Positions 12,099 to 24,600 of a stretch of DNA of 64,000 nucleotides are shown one piece after another (position 1 is the first letter of the stretch; each line of letters begins with the position of its first letter). The translations under genes were made by a program, and so were the position numbers. The notes beneath the pieces were generated by a model, which was not told the DNA's origin, searched no databases, and worked only from the letters and a program-made list of their open reading frames with translations. Source of the stretch: Phoronis australis (taxonomy: Eukaryota > Phoronida > Phoronidae); NCBI GenBank assembly GCA_002633005.1, contig NMRA01000355.1, forward strand, positions 143,067 to 207,066, written 5' to 3'.

Positions 12099-14102
12099 TT
12101 ACTGTAAATAACTAAAATAATGGGTGACAGTTATAACATAATTAATGAACAGGGAGAATTCAGGAGAACTCGAATGGCAAAATTTCAATTCATTCTTGCT
12201 TATTTTGACATGCTCCTTAAGGAAAGATGTCAAAAACTCTTGAACATAAATCAACGATCTTTGTACATTATATTGCAGAAACATGCCCTCAGTATTCTGC
12301 ACTAGATTACAATAGGGACATTTATCCGAATTAACAATCGTCATCTTATATAACAAAGAGGTAGTATACGCCTTGTTATGCAAAAATTTGAACTTAAAAT
12401 ATCTTATGCAAGGATCAAGAGGAAAGGTAACAGGCAAGGAATAATTTCCGTTGATATCTTGTTTGAAGTAATGCTGCAACAAATTTTATTAGTTGGTCGA
12501 TTTTTGCCATACCTCCGTAACAAAAAAATTAGATTTTTGTCTGTGAATTGCGTGTTTGTGTTTGTTAAGAGGACTTTTGTCTGATTTTCTCTGACTTTTT
12601 TGTTTCTCAGAGGCGGACCTTTTTGCCCCCCCCTCCCCCCCATCTGCACTCACCGACAAAACCTCTCTATAAAAATCATTTGCCGTTCTAAACAGTTTGT
12701 TTACTTCATAAATACATGACCACAACAGTACATCACCATAACTTTTGACGATATTTTGTGAATTATTATAACTTCCAACTTCCACATTCAGGAGACTGAA
12801 GTCTTTGAACCCAGTTGACCAAAAGGCCTTCCTTTATAAGGGTCATGTCAGGAACTTTTAAACCACCATCTTCATAGCAGGCCATTGCAAATGCTTTTTC
12901 GTTATTTAGGCGGTTTCTCTGTTCAAAATCACCTAAACTTTTGTCGATTTGTTTTCACATATCACTTGTCAATTCAAGGACAGACATGTCGTGAAACAGT
13001 TTGGATAGCGCAAGTTTTTGCTATGACAATTCTTCCATTGATTGTTAATTTTCTTGTTTTCTTAATATTTAAAACTTTCTTAAATTCAAAATTTGTTTTT
13101 TATAAACTGTGCCATTTTTTTCCCTTTCGTGTTTACCGAAATAAGCTCCCAGGCATTGAATTATCTTTTTGGCCCGTTTATGTCATACATTTTCTTAAGT
13201 TCAGACGGGTGGCCCAAAAGCATTTTCTTTGCATTTTCGCTTAATTTAAGACCAGACACTTCACCAAATCTTCTGAGAAATTCAAAGTATTCTGTTCCAG
13301 ACATTTCATTCTGAATAACTAAGATTGTATCATCAGAATTCAGGGCTATTTTGCATTCATGCCCATCAATAGACAATCCTTTGATTAAGAGATTATTTCT
13401 AATGCAATGGCTCACGAACTCCACACATAATGCAGGCATAAAAAGTTGATAGCATAAAGGGTTCTCTACTCTCTTGACGTTAAAATAACCACAAGTACAG
13501 TAAATGTGTTGTTTTGAACACAAAAACAATATCGTTATAAATTGTTTTTATCCGTTAGATAAATTTGGGACCAAATTTAAAGACCAAAACTGTTTTCTGA
13601 AGAAAGGACCAATTTAAACTGTCATACGCTTTCTTGAAAGCTAAGAATATAATTTGTCCATTAAGATTGTTGTTTGTATATTGCGCGCGATATTGTGTCC
13701 TGTATTAATCTAATATCTTGACCAATGAATCGTTTTGAAACAGACGTTTTGTGTAGATGAATAATTTTAGTCTGTTGGCAATAACAATTGTTAATAATTT
13801 GTAGTCACAATCCAATAACAAAATGGGTCACCAATTTTCCAGATTTTTAAATTCATCTGTATTTGTACATTTGGGGTTAATTGTAATAAAACTTTGCCTT
13901 TGGAAGGTTGAACGTTTTCCTATTTTAAACTGAAATTAATACATTCCAAGAGGTCCCGTTTAATAGCATCCGAAAATGTTTTATAAAATTCTAATCCTAA
14001 ACCGTCACTGCCTGGTGTTTTATTGTGGTAGGATTGTTTTAAAGCTCCATAGAGTTCGTCCTCTGTGATCTCTTGTTCTAATAACAAGGACATACTGGTC
14101 AT
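12099..14102 (-). mobile_element. Broken LINE (reverse transcriptase to C-terminal domain)
   Basis: Minus-strand pieces in the right order: ITEDELYGALKQSYHNKTPGSDGLGLEFYKTF (14102-13920), the RT entry motif; then 13529-13161 with ALNSDDTIL in place of the catalytic YADD box, and SGLKLSENAKKM; then the C-terminal region with RYFKFKFLHNKAYTTSLLYK and CPYCNLVQNTEGMF (12482-12099). This layout fits L1/Tx1-type ORF2. The catalytic box is mutated (Y to N, A to S) and several frames are needed, so it is inactive. A C-rich short element has landed inside it at about 12530-12660. Confidence 0.8.
12530..12660 (-). mobile_element. C-rich short element fragment nested in the LINE
   Basis: On the minus strand GGGGGGGGCAAAAAGGTCCGC followed by CTGAGAAACAAAAAAGTCAGAG matches the elements at 25641-25950 and 48745-49007. 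LINE coding sequence resumes on both sides, so this is a later insertion. Confidence 0.55.
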
Positions 14103-14219
14103 CTGTCAGTACTGTTTCACTAAGCAGGGAAATCTTGCTTACGATTGGCCATTCGGAACAACTCTCGTATTTCCCTAGCCTCAAATTTAAATACGAAGTT
14201 GTTTCGTGTCTGCGCATGT

Positions 14220-15681
14220 CAGAATTTCAATCGTAAGAGCAACGCCGCCGACAGGGGTGTGTAGGTGTGCCGTTGGCCCGAAGCCCGTGTTAGTGGATAG
14301 GCCCCCGCACGGTGGACGAAAAAACGTATGTGCTCAGACCCTCGAACCTGAATGATAAAACTCCGGGATCTCTCAAACCTTGACACAAACCCAGAATCCT
14401 CTTTACTTTCCTCGTTCATCCGTTGTACCAAGCTGTTGCTCTAAACAATGACGCAACGACTGCCTAAACATAGTACAGCAATACAGAATGGAAGACCAGT
14501 AATTTTTAGTTAAGTTAAACAATGTTGATTTTAAGGCAGTGTCTGAAAACAATAAAGAAATTGATTGTGCAAAGTTTTACACGCCTTCGCCATTTACTAC
14601 TACTGGAAACAGGTCGTCTTTAAAGAACATGAGGATTTCAAAGACTGGGCGTGTGCATTGTACCCATAAAAGAATTGTATCGATGGTGAATATCAATTTG
14701 TGTTAATTTACGACGCGTTCTCTGAAGTCAGATTTAAGTTTTTATGAGAGAACATGTGAACAAAAACATCCCTGGTACAAGCGTGTAAATTATCTGAACA
14801 GCTATGAAGGAGGGCCACTTTGTGCGTGTCTAGCTAGTGTGCATAACACTTACATGTATCGATGTCTTATACTGTACCCCGATAGCCTCGTGTACAAATG
14901 TTTTATTTTAGAACCGTATGTATTGTAGTGTTACGAATCTGGCTCCAGTGTCGGTGACTTCCTTTATTTTCATTGCTATGAAGAGCTTGGGACAATTGGT
15001 GTTTAGACGGGCACTTGATGCAAGATCTGACTGCCGCCAGTCAGGATAGACTGATCAGTAAAACAATTAAGTACAAATAGAATGACGTGCCTAACAAAAC
15101 ACCTGGTAAAGAAAACTCGCTACTCAAATACTTTGGTATGATGATTTGCATATCCTGGTGTATAATTTGGGCTGCACGCTGCTTTCATTAGCATCCATTA
15201 ACTACGTTTATTACCATTAGGCCTATTGTGTCTCGATTAAGCGTTCCGTGGCAATAGTTTCTTTTTTCGAGTGATGATTGGAACGTTATGATTGAAGCTC
15301 GATCATGGGCAGACATGGATATTTCCGATGGAAATTTGAGGATACGAAAATCTTCTAAGTGATCATTAGTGATCTTGCCTCGTTGTGCGATACTTAGCCT
15401 TGAAGTCAGACAAGCTCCCATGGGCACAAGCTCAATACGGTAGTTGCAGCTTTTAATGAGCGGACTTTTCTCCTTGACGGGGCTTTCATCCAACACTAAA
15501 ATTTAACTTTCAAAATAATCATAACATTTCTTATTGCAATATACGTTATTGAATGTGTACACTTTGAGTAGTGACATAATTGAACCGGGTCTCGGTCAAG
15601 GATCAAAAGTCATTCTTGTAACTGGAAGTCGTCGGTAAGTCGGAAAGAAGTGACAGTGACGTCACACGTCAAGATTAAACT
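14220..15681. other. No gene seen
   Basis: Unique-looking sequence with a minus frame at 15188-15496 of no recognised family. Confidence 0.45.
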
Positions 15682-16462
15682 GGCGTGCGTTCAGTAACGC
15701 TAGGACCTACGCTAGGACCTAACTAAACTCTTGACAAGTCACGTGATCTTATGTAAAATATAATCTCACGTGATCTCACGAAGTCTTGCTTTTAACGAGG
15801 TCCTAGCGTTAGGTGGCACTGAATAGTTTGCAGTGCCAAAATAATAAAATTTTGGGGTAGGCCAAGTTTGGGGGCATTTTGTAGGTGGGCATTGCATGTA
15901 GGCTCAGTTAATGTGGTTTGTTTGCATTTGTGAACATGCTGAGAAATAAAAAGGCCACTTTCTCGGCTGTAGCTGCACTCTTCTTCAAGATGGCGGCCCC
16001 CGGTTGAAATTGTGCATTGCTGGGTAGCGACCGAGAAATTGGCCGCGATTTCAGGTAGCCCTCAAACAAACCAGATTTGCAAAAAAACTAGTTACTTGAC
16101 AGTACTTTTGGACCACATTTTCGGCATCTGTAGGAAATTTGCTTTCAGAATCTATTGTTGGTTTTAGTCGTGCTTCGGAAGGGAAGTGGTGATTTTAGGG
16201 TGAAAAGTGCCTATTTTGCATTTTTGGCCTTACATGTAGTTCAGCTTGGTTTCCACTGGGAGTGAAAGGGTCAAAAATACAAGAGAGTACAAAGTTTCTG
16301 TGCTCAGCTGTAGGGCTTGTGATGTGAAATGACTCAAAACTTTTCTTTATTTGCATGCAGTTTTTGACAGAGTGAAGAAAGGGTGAAGAGTCCATTGACG
16401 TGTGTTCTGATAGGCAAAACCCTATGAGAACTGTTCGTGCCTCCTTATTGAACGGGAGGCTG
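15682..16462. mobile_element. Small TIR element (family B), interrupted by a second element
   Basis: Starts GGCGTGCGTTCAGTAACGCT and resumes after the insertion as TTGAACGGGAGGCT. It matches the uninterrupted copy at 20014-20172. Ends are imperfect inverted repeats built around CGTTCAGTAACGCTAGGA. Tandem CTAGGACCT units sit inside the left end. Without its insertion it is about 145 bp. Confidence 0.7.
15812..16444 (+). mobile_element. Harbinger-like non-autonomous element, copy 1 (nested)
   Basis: 633 bp. Left end GGTGGCACTGAATAGTT, right end CTGTTCGTGCCTCC, inverted to each other. TTA is duplicated on both sides (15809-15811 and 16445-16447). 3-bp TWA duplications are the habit of PIF/Harbinger transposases (established); assignment to that superfamily is an inference because no transposase is present. 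About 80-90% alike by eye to the copy at 39560-40164. Confidence 0.78.
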
Positions 16463-17103
16463 ATCAAATACTAAAAGGAGGTGACGCCATTTCTTTGCGT
16501 TCGACATAGGCCTTGGTCAAAGGGCATATGTTTAACCGGAAGTCGTCGGTAAGCCGAAAGCAATAGAAAACGAGGTCAGCGTGGAATCAATCGTGACGTG
16601 TGGAAGAGAAGTGCACTATCACCATGTGTGTAGGACGTGGAAGCCTCCACCGCGCGGAATAAAAAAGACATTAAGTTATCGTCCTTTGTTCTTTCTTTCA
16701 TCTGAAAACCATATATGTTGCGTACATGTATGTCTAAGTCGCCCAAGGAACTAGAATTGTAAAGTAGAAAAGATAGGTATTTTTGTATCAGCGAGACACC
16801 AGTTCCCGAACGTATCATAATGACATTAAATGTTCAACCGTACTCTGGTGACAACGTCTTAAGAGCACCTGTCTTTTGTGGAATAAAACGTGAAAGACAG
16901 TTACCAGATATGGCCATGTGCGCTGAATCTGTGTCCATCTTGCAATATTCGAAATCAGCTCTGTCGACAAATTTTATAAAGATGTTGTAGTAAAGCTCTC
17001 GCATGTGCAAAAATTCTCACACTTGCAATTTAGATTGTCATCCTCATTAGCACAAAAGCCTTCACAGCAAAATCACCGCGAAATTAAGGTGGCAACCGTT
17101 GGA

Positions 17104-17235
17104 GGGATCGTAGAGTTTGTCACGACCGCCTGAACATGTTTACAACTGGGATCGTGGAGTTTGTCACGACCGCCTGAACATGTTTACAACTGGGATCGTA
17201 GAGTTTGTCACGACCGCCTGAACATGTTTACAATT
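17104..17235 (+). repeat. 44-bp tandem repeat, three copies
   Basis: Unit GGGATCGTAGAGTTTGTCAC-GACCGCCTGAACATGTTTACAACT (44 bp) at 17104, 17148 and 17192, with single-base differences. A fourth start (GGGATTGTGA) decays at once. Confidence 0.95.
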
Positions 17236-17913
17236 GGGATTGTGAAAGAGGGTACCTGATCACTCGACCTAGATGATGCTGCTGCGAAGTGGTTCGACTC
17301 ATTATCTCGAAAACTTATTAAAATTTGTTTTATAGTCATTTCTCAATTTTTACGCTAAGTATGTTGATTTAGCATCTTGATCACGTTCACCCTAACACGC
17401 AGACGTGAAGCGCTCACAAAGTATTTATTTTATCTCAAATTCCAGTAAGTATTGCTAATTCATCAAAATTTGATGGTATTTCCTTGTATGACAATCAATT
17501 CAGTTAAAAAATTAAGGTCGATTACACAAATTTTTATTCACGCAACACTTGAATATCGTAATGGAACGTAGTCTATCGAATCAGGAAGGCCTTAATCTCT
17601 TCCTCATAGCATATAATTCATAGTTTTATCGTTGCTTTCACAGTAAAAATATAGCGCAGATGATCACATTGACAACATTGCCAATGTAAGATAGTACGCA
17701 CAGGTAAAAATTTATGACTGAAAATTGACTTCAGTAAGGGTTTGGCAGGCTTCAGAAAAGTCCGGTGCGTTTATTCAAAGATTTTTTGCTCAAGTGTATT
17801 GGTTTCGCCCATGGTGCACTCAGAGTCATGTGACACGTGCACGGGCCTAATAGACGATCACTGAGGTCTGAGCTGTAGGAACGTTTCGCGAGTATTTTCA
17901 TCTGGCAATTTAC

Positions 17914-17919
17914 TTTATT
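17914..17919 (-). terminator. Candidate AMT polyadenylation signal
   Basis: TTTATT on the plus strand (AATAAA on the minus strand) lies about 260 bases after the AMT stop codon. It is the nearest canonical hexamer I noticed downstream. This is weak evidence, because the hexamer is common in AT-rich sequence. Confidence 0.35.
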
Positions 17920-18177
17920 TTTGTGTGACTAAATAAAGTATTTCTAATTCATTCTTTTAAAATGACACATTTTCTGTAAAAAATGAATTCATCTGGATTA
18001 AACTGCCATGTACATGTAAGTCGACACCTAGCGTCCAAAAGCTTCCGAAGATGGGTGCTGTGAGTAGCCGAAACTGTAAATGTACAGCGTTTTTGCTTGG
18101 TTGTGTTAATAAGAATTAATCTATGTGTTCTCTACCAACCTCATGAAATTATTTAGTGGTAATCTTTTGGGTATAAA

Positions 18178-18834
18178 TTAATCATATGCTTTGTTTACAA
18201 AACCTATACAAGAACTTATACCATCTTTATGAACACTTACATGCCCAAGACTCGTGTTAGGTTGACCAGCTAAAGTAGGACTAGTTTCCATTTCACTTGT
18301 CGAAGGCGCGTTGGAAGGAATGTGTGCATTATCAGTGTGACGTGAATGGTGATGTCTTGTAGTGTTACCATTCTTACGAGAATGTTGATTTGCAGACGCT
18401 GAACCGCACGAATTGCCAACATGAATGTCATGTCGAACCACGCTGTTAGATGTAGGCTCCACTTGGAAACTCTCGTCCGTGAAGTAAACCCAGCGGCTAT
18501 TAGAGTTAATGACGTCTCGATTGCCGTTGACGGGTACTGAACTCCCGTACAACGTGCTCGGAATAGACGGCGATAACTGAGACTTGCGACGATGCACGTT
18601 AGTATGAAAGAACTCCACACTACTTCGATGTCCGTATCCCGACCTTCGGCGAGCAGAGGAGTGCTTTCTCTGCTTCAACTTGTTGAGAATTGATGGACAG
18701 AAGAGCTTGTTCTTCTTATCGTCTGTGTCTGGCTCATCGCTGTCTGAATAATCTCCAATACCATGCTCACACCAATCAGCTCCCAATATCTCATCTCCAA
18801 GGCTCACGCGTAAACCTACAGTTAAATCGATCGC
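18178..18834 (-). CDS. AMT exon 7 (C-terminal cytoplasmic tail and stop)
   Basis: 219 codons including the stop. It opens with AIDLTVGLRVSLGDEILGADWCEHG, the conserved cytosolic region that couples AMT subunits in plant and bacterial relatives. After that the sequence is low-complexity and polar: an acidic run (DYSDSDEPDTDD), a basic Ser/Arg stretch (RKHSSARRRSGYGHRSS) and a His/Arg cluster (RHHHSRHTD). This tail is much longer than the family minimum and many serines sit in basic surroundings, so phosphorylation is plausible but is an inference. It ends with FVNKAYD. Confidence 0.92.
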   Translation of the reverse strand, partial: AIDLTVGLRVSLGDEILGADWCEHGIGDYSDSDEPDTDDKKNKLFCPSILNKLKQRKHSSARRRSGYGHRSSVEFFHTNVHRRKSQLSPSIPSTLYGSSVPVNGNRDVINSNSRWVYFTDESFQVEPTSNSVVRHDIHVGNSCGSASANQHSRKNGNTTRHHHSRHTDNAHIPSNAPSTSEMETSPTLAGQPNTSLGHVSVHKDGISSCIGFVNKAYD

Positions 18835-21602
18835 CTGCAAAAGACGGTAAACATACATGTATAAGTAAAATCGCCCGTATCTTGTGCTGTGATTATTTAG
18901 GTTCGGATGGGTCTTCAGTGAACCCCGGTTGAAGACGGCGTTCGCGACAGGACTCCAGCATGACGTGAGAACGACCACATGTACCGTGTTTAGTCTATCA
19001 AAGACTTCACTCTTTGATATTTATAGCTGCCTTTCTCCCGTGTCATTTCGTACAATAAATCTGCCGGAATTATTCCTCACATTGAATAAGTACGCTCTTT
19101 CAACAAAATGTTTCTGACTATAATTACACTTTTTGAGAATGGCAATGTTTACCAGCAACAGCATACATGACACCTGTCTGTTTTAAAGCGGCATTAAACC
19201 AGTGCTTCCAGTCAAGTTTTGATTTATATTACGTGCCGTTATAAAAGCGGTATCAAATCCGAACTCCGATGAGAAATGATTTCCGGGATACCGAAGAATT
19301 TTCATTTCTTTATGCTTCCAATGCCTGAGCTCAACACTTACAAACTTGGTGGGGTGATATAAAGAATTGTCAACTCTTTGCGAGCCCAGATATTGCTTTG
19401 AACACGATCGGACTAATTTCATGAAGATAAGTACATAAGACAAAATTCAATTCGGCCGCACGCACGGGTTTAATGGCCCTTTAATCATATAGACTGCTTA
19501 CTTTTTGTTGTCGTGATCTCTTGTCACTAAATCACGTTATGAAATTTCAGTCCCGTAAATTAAACACTTTGCCTCGTTTTGAGATAAGAGGTGAAGTAAA
19601 GAGCCCTACATACCTTAAGAATCAAGTACGAAATCACAGCTGACCACACGGAAATTGCTGCAACCGTTAATGTTTGCACTCCAAACAGGTAGAACCCTCC
19701 GCCTTTGAACAAGCCACGTCGACCATACGTCAGTGATAAAATGTCCTCCTTTGGAGAAACAAAACCGAACTTGCAAGTAACATTTATAACATACTCCCGC
19801 ATTGTTATTAAATTTACACAAGTATGCTGATGGGAACCCCTAAAATTACCGCACTTGTCCGATTGAAGCCCCCTTATAGGCTGAACGCCTGCACCCGAAG
19901 TTTTGAAATGTCCAATTCTAAGCCACTATGAGCCATCTACTGGGGGAAAGTTTTTTTTTTCACAGGAATATTCCCATGTACAATGCAGCTGCATAGCGTT
20001 TAAACTTACTATTGGCGTGCGTTAAGTAACGCTAGGACCTAACTGTACGCTAGGACCTAACTAAAATATAGCCAGGTCATGTGTTTTCATTTAAAATACA
20101 CGGCAATATCTCATGTTATCACTCGAAGTTTTGCTTTTTAGTGAAATCCTAGCGTTACTGAACGGGAGGCTGGATTTCCTCATATAGTCATCACTGCATT
20201 TACTTTTTAGACTAACCTCTTGCCTTAGTTTGATTAACGAACAGTCAGTTTTAGGCGCAGCATGTCGTGAAAACGTTTTCTGCTCGTGCGCATTCAAGTT
20301 TTGTCTCATTAAATGATGAAGACATTTGCGTGAGTGAATTGACAGTTCGGGTAAACGCCCAACCCAAAGGCTAATGCTTGACATAAAACCCTCTAACTGA
20401 TTATTTTCTTGGGCATTTCTGCATGTTCATCTCAACAATAATGAAAATCCCTGAACTTTTTGAAGTGCATGCCTTCATGTACATTCATTCGGTTAAAAAT
20501 GTGGTTAAAACAACATAAAAACGATATTTCACACTGTCTCGCGATACACGTGATCCATTTAAACTCTCACCTGGTCGGGAAACAGGCCAGTGCTCAAAAT
20601 GCCCCAAACGGCGCCCATAAGATGCACAGGGATGACCCCTGCCGGATCATCTACTTTCAATTTTTCTAGAAACATGGTTCCTACTACAGCAACGGCTCCA
20701 CCTATGAACCCAACAACGAACGACTCCCAAGGGTCTACTAGCGCACACAGCCCTGGAAGCAAATGGGCAGCGTATGTGATAATCAGCCACCATACATGTA
20801 TATCACTGCAGTGTACGCGTGCACGAAATCGAGGCGAGAGTAGGCTGGACTTTTGGCCTGACCTAACAATGCTTTTTTTGATCTCCACAAGCGTGTATTC
20901 TAATGAGTAAAATCTCCACGTATACTATGTGACCGTTGTGCAAGGAAGCACAAAGTAACTCTCAGATCTACGTTTCTGGGTACGAAGGCATCGTCCCGTA
21001 AATAACAAACGCTTTTTTGACGGTTATGAGTAAAAAAGAAATTTCATCGATAACTTGTCTGCGCATGTAGCTTCGTAGCTTACTTCCTACTGTTTGCTGT
21101 GAAGTCGGATAACAATGGACAGCCGTCGTCGTACATTTAAAAACACTTGTTAAATTTGACAAACGTATTTCAAGAGAGGCAGTGAATATAGAGGTGGACC
21201 CAAAGAATAAATTTGTCCTTGGAATACATTTTTAATTCCCTTAATTACATACAAACAACTTACCGGTTACGCTTACAAGAGATCCCAGAATGGAGTTGAT
21301 TAAAAATCCGACGTCGAATTTCCGTTTTTTAACGAAAAAACTGAAAAGAAAGAAATTTGAAAGAAATATCAACGACGCGTTACTGTTAAGATAACAATAC
21401 CACACAGGCATACCCACACGCAGTGACATAATTCCCATCAGCTGCAAATAAATTGCAGTGATATCTTGTCACCGAAATCGGATAACTAAAGAGAATTTTG
21501 GAAGGTGGTTTGGTCAGATTCTAATCATATTTCAGTTACTCGAATAGGTATTTTTTTACCCTGGAAATTAACAATTCTTCAAACGCGGTGTGCATGTGTG
21601 TT

Positions 21603-21651
<49 letters not shown>

Positions 21652-24600
21652 ACGTGCGTGCGTGTGTGCAAATACTTGGTCATATACTTTTACAGGGACT
21701 GAAAAGACAGCAAACGTCTCGGCTTTGAGCGCTGTTATCAGACAAGAAATGAGAAAGAATATCGCCTGATATTGACAGTTTCTGTAATTGTTTCATGTTC
21801 TAGTCGTAAAGTAGTTTTGTAGTAGAATATGCCAAATTCATTGGAAAAAACTTTTTAAGGGTTATTCTCAATTTTAAGTACAATGCTGACATCCTCTGGA
21901 CTGCGTTTCGCAACACACATTAAATTTACTCCAATGAACTAAAAATCTCACCCTAACCGCCGGTCTCCTCAGAGACGACCATTGTTCTAACCTGCATTAG
22001 TAAGGTGTTGATGTTACACCTGAAGCACTCAGTTTTCACTCGACTTCCTAGGTTTTGTGTGCTCTTTCTTTATATCCGTTTTTTACCTAAAAATTGCTCT
22101 GCAAAAAACCCCTGGTTAGAATCACGTGGCTACTAACATATAGCCATTTAGACAATTGTTCTATCAGTTATACGTTTTAAAATTAAAACACCGACAGTTT
22201 TTACTTACCTGATACCTAGCCCTGAAAGTCCACCCGCCATAGACGAACATAAAGTTGTGACGGCAGCTCGCGCAGCAATCTTCCATCTTCCCTGAGAAAT
22301 ACCATAAGTACTTCCGCAATTGAACCCAAGCCAGCCCCACCTATCGGGAGGTACAACATTGAATAGTCTGAGTTTTCTTTGTGGCAGGTAATTTCAAGTA
22401 GTTTGCATTAATACACCAGTATTAAGGGGAATTCAAATACGAATGTTAAGAAAAATGACATTGGTTATGGCAAATTGAACAACTTGATCGCAAAACCCTA
22501 GTTACATTCGGTACTAAAAATTCCAAGTAGTTTTCTAATGGACCTACGTTTACAATTCAACTAAAAATAGTAAAATCGAACTAAAACCAGGTTGTTTAAA
22601 GTCACTATGGAAACCGACGTCCGCAATTGACGCCACTTACCACAACATAAACATGCCGAGAAGAGAATTCGTAGGGCATCCCATAGAAAGAGATGATTTT
22701 CCATCTTCATCAAATCTGTTATACCGTGGTCCAATCATAATGGTCGCCACCAGACCAGTAACTCCACCCACTAAGTGCACTGGCCCCGCTCCTGCCACGT
22801 CAACGGCACCGAGCTGTTTCAACCAACCGTTTGCAGCCCATATCCAGTGGGCGGGGAAACAGTAGACAAACGTATTTAATAGTGAAAATAACATGTACGC
22901 AGACAGCTTCGTCCTTTCTGCCATACATCCGGATACAATAGTAGTAGAAGTTGTGGCAAAAGACATTTGGAAAAAGAAAAGCGAATAGAGCCAGCCCATG
23001 TCATTGTCCGAAGCCTGTGTGAAGAAGTGTCCCCAGCCACAGAACGGATTTGAGTACTCTGGATCTTCACCAAATGCAAGTCCAAATCCAACCATCCAAA
23101 ATGTTATACCGCCGAAGACGACATCTACAACATTCTTTATCATGATGTTAACCTCGTTCTTGAGAGATACGCTTCCTGATTCTAACAGTCCAAAACCTGA
23201 AATGAGAGCATGACCATCTAAAGACACTTTATTGAATATAGTGATTCACCGGGCTACGGTAATGTAAAAATGCAATTTACAGCAAAAAGAACTGTAAGTC
23301 AGCACGTATATTCAATAATACTTAACTGCTGAAAATATAATTTCCACTTCAATTGGTCCATAATAACTCATACATTGATATAGAAACGGAAAGTATTCAG
23401 AGCAATTTTATGTTTTATTGTAAATTTACATCATTTACCAGCTGGGGTGCATCGAGCCCTATAGTTTTCGATTAAGTTGGATCGAGAACGAAATAGTTAG
23501 TCAAGGAAAGAAAATCTTGGACAAAATGCCTTTTTAACACTTTATGCAACGTCTTACATGCAAGGCGTGGCAAAAATGTTTTCTCGTTCACTTTTGTTCT
23601 TGAAAACCGTGTCCTTCTCATACATGTATTTGTGGGATTTCTTTGCACTATTTGATTTTGATGTTATTCTTGGTTTAAGAAGATTTTTCACAAGATGAAC
23701 ATAAAACCAAATAGGTGGCGTTCTTGTATATTCGCGTTTAAGGTCCTCGCACCTACATGTATATATCCGAAATAAATTGTTTTTCAAAGAAGCTTGTTTA
23801 TTAAAGCGATTCGCATATACATGTAGGTGCATGCACCTAATTTTCGTTCACAAGAGCAGCCAAATGTCCTTTGTGCAGGTGCTTGCCTTGCTGTAAATTC
23901 AGGCACACGTATTGTCCTCGGCAAAATCGGCTAACCTTGTCCGTGTGAAACATTCATACTCGACTTTTACTAGGCTCACATGAGTGGCCAAAAACGCAGA
24001 AAGTTTCTCTGGCTAAAAGCGGGCCTACAAACGCTAGCGTTTAAGCCTGGCGGGTGAGTTGTCTACGAAGGGCTAATTTTGGCCAACATTTGGTTTGTTT
24101 CCTTACCACAAGGGTATCATTCAGTAGGGGAGGGGTAAGCGACTGGGCAACGGCTCCAGGCATCCACATCGGGGGCCGGGGGAAGGGCATCGACTCACTT
24201 TTCATAACTTTTTAAAATTTTATGTTTTGTCTTTTTTGCTATTTTAGTATTATAGTCCATGCAGAGAGAAAGAAAAGCGTGCATTAAAAATCACTCCTGG
24301 AGTCATTGAACCTCTGCATGGCACTGCTCTGCTTACAGAAGTGCAAGCCGTGAGAAAAACGCTAGTAGTTTTGGGGTAATTCAAACTTCCAGTAACGCGC
24401 CAGCAACAGTGACCCTTGTGACCGTTCACATTACTAGCGTTTTTGCAATTATTATTATTGATGGTGAAAACCCTAGCGTTTTAGCCAGCATATGGACAGG
24501 TCATTGGTTTGTTAGCATATATCCTTTTCTGTCAGGCTCACGACAGCAGAAAAAAGGGCACCGATGTCATGGGCGTCATCACTGAAATAAATAGATGAGA

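Noticed and set aside
12378-12785. Several overlapping small frames around 12.4-12.8 kb as genes
   Set aside because: They are LINE remains and a nested C-rich element.
22637-23227. AMT starting at an ATG at 23227
   Set aside because: That ATG is intronic; the acceptor at 23197 and the exon at 47329-47440 restore the conserved N-terminus in phase.
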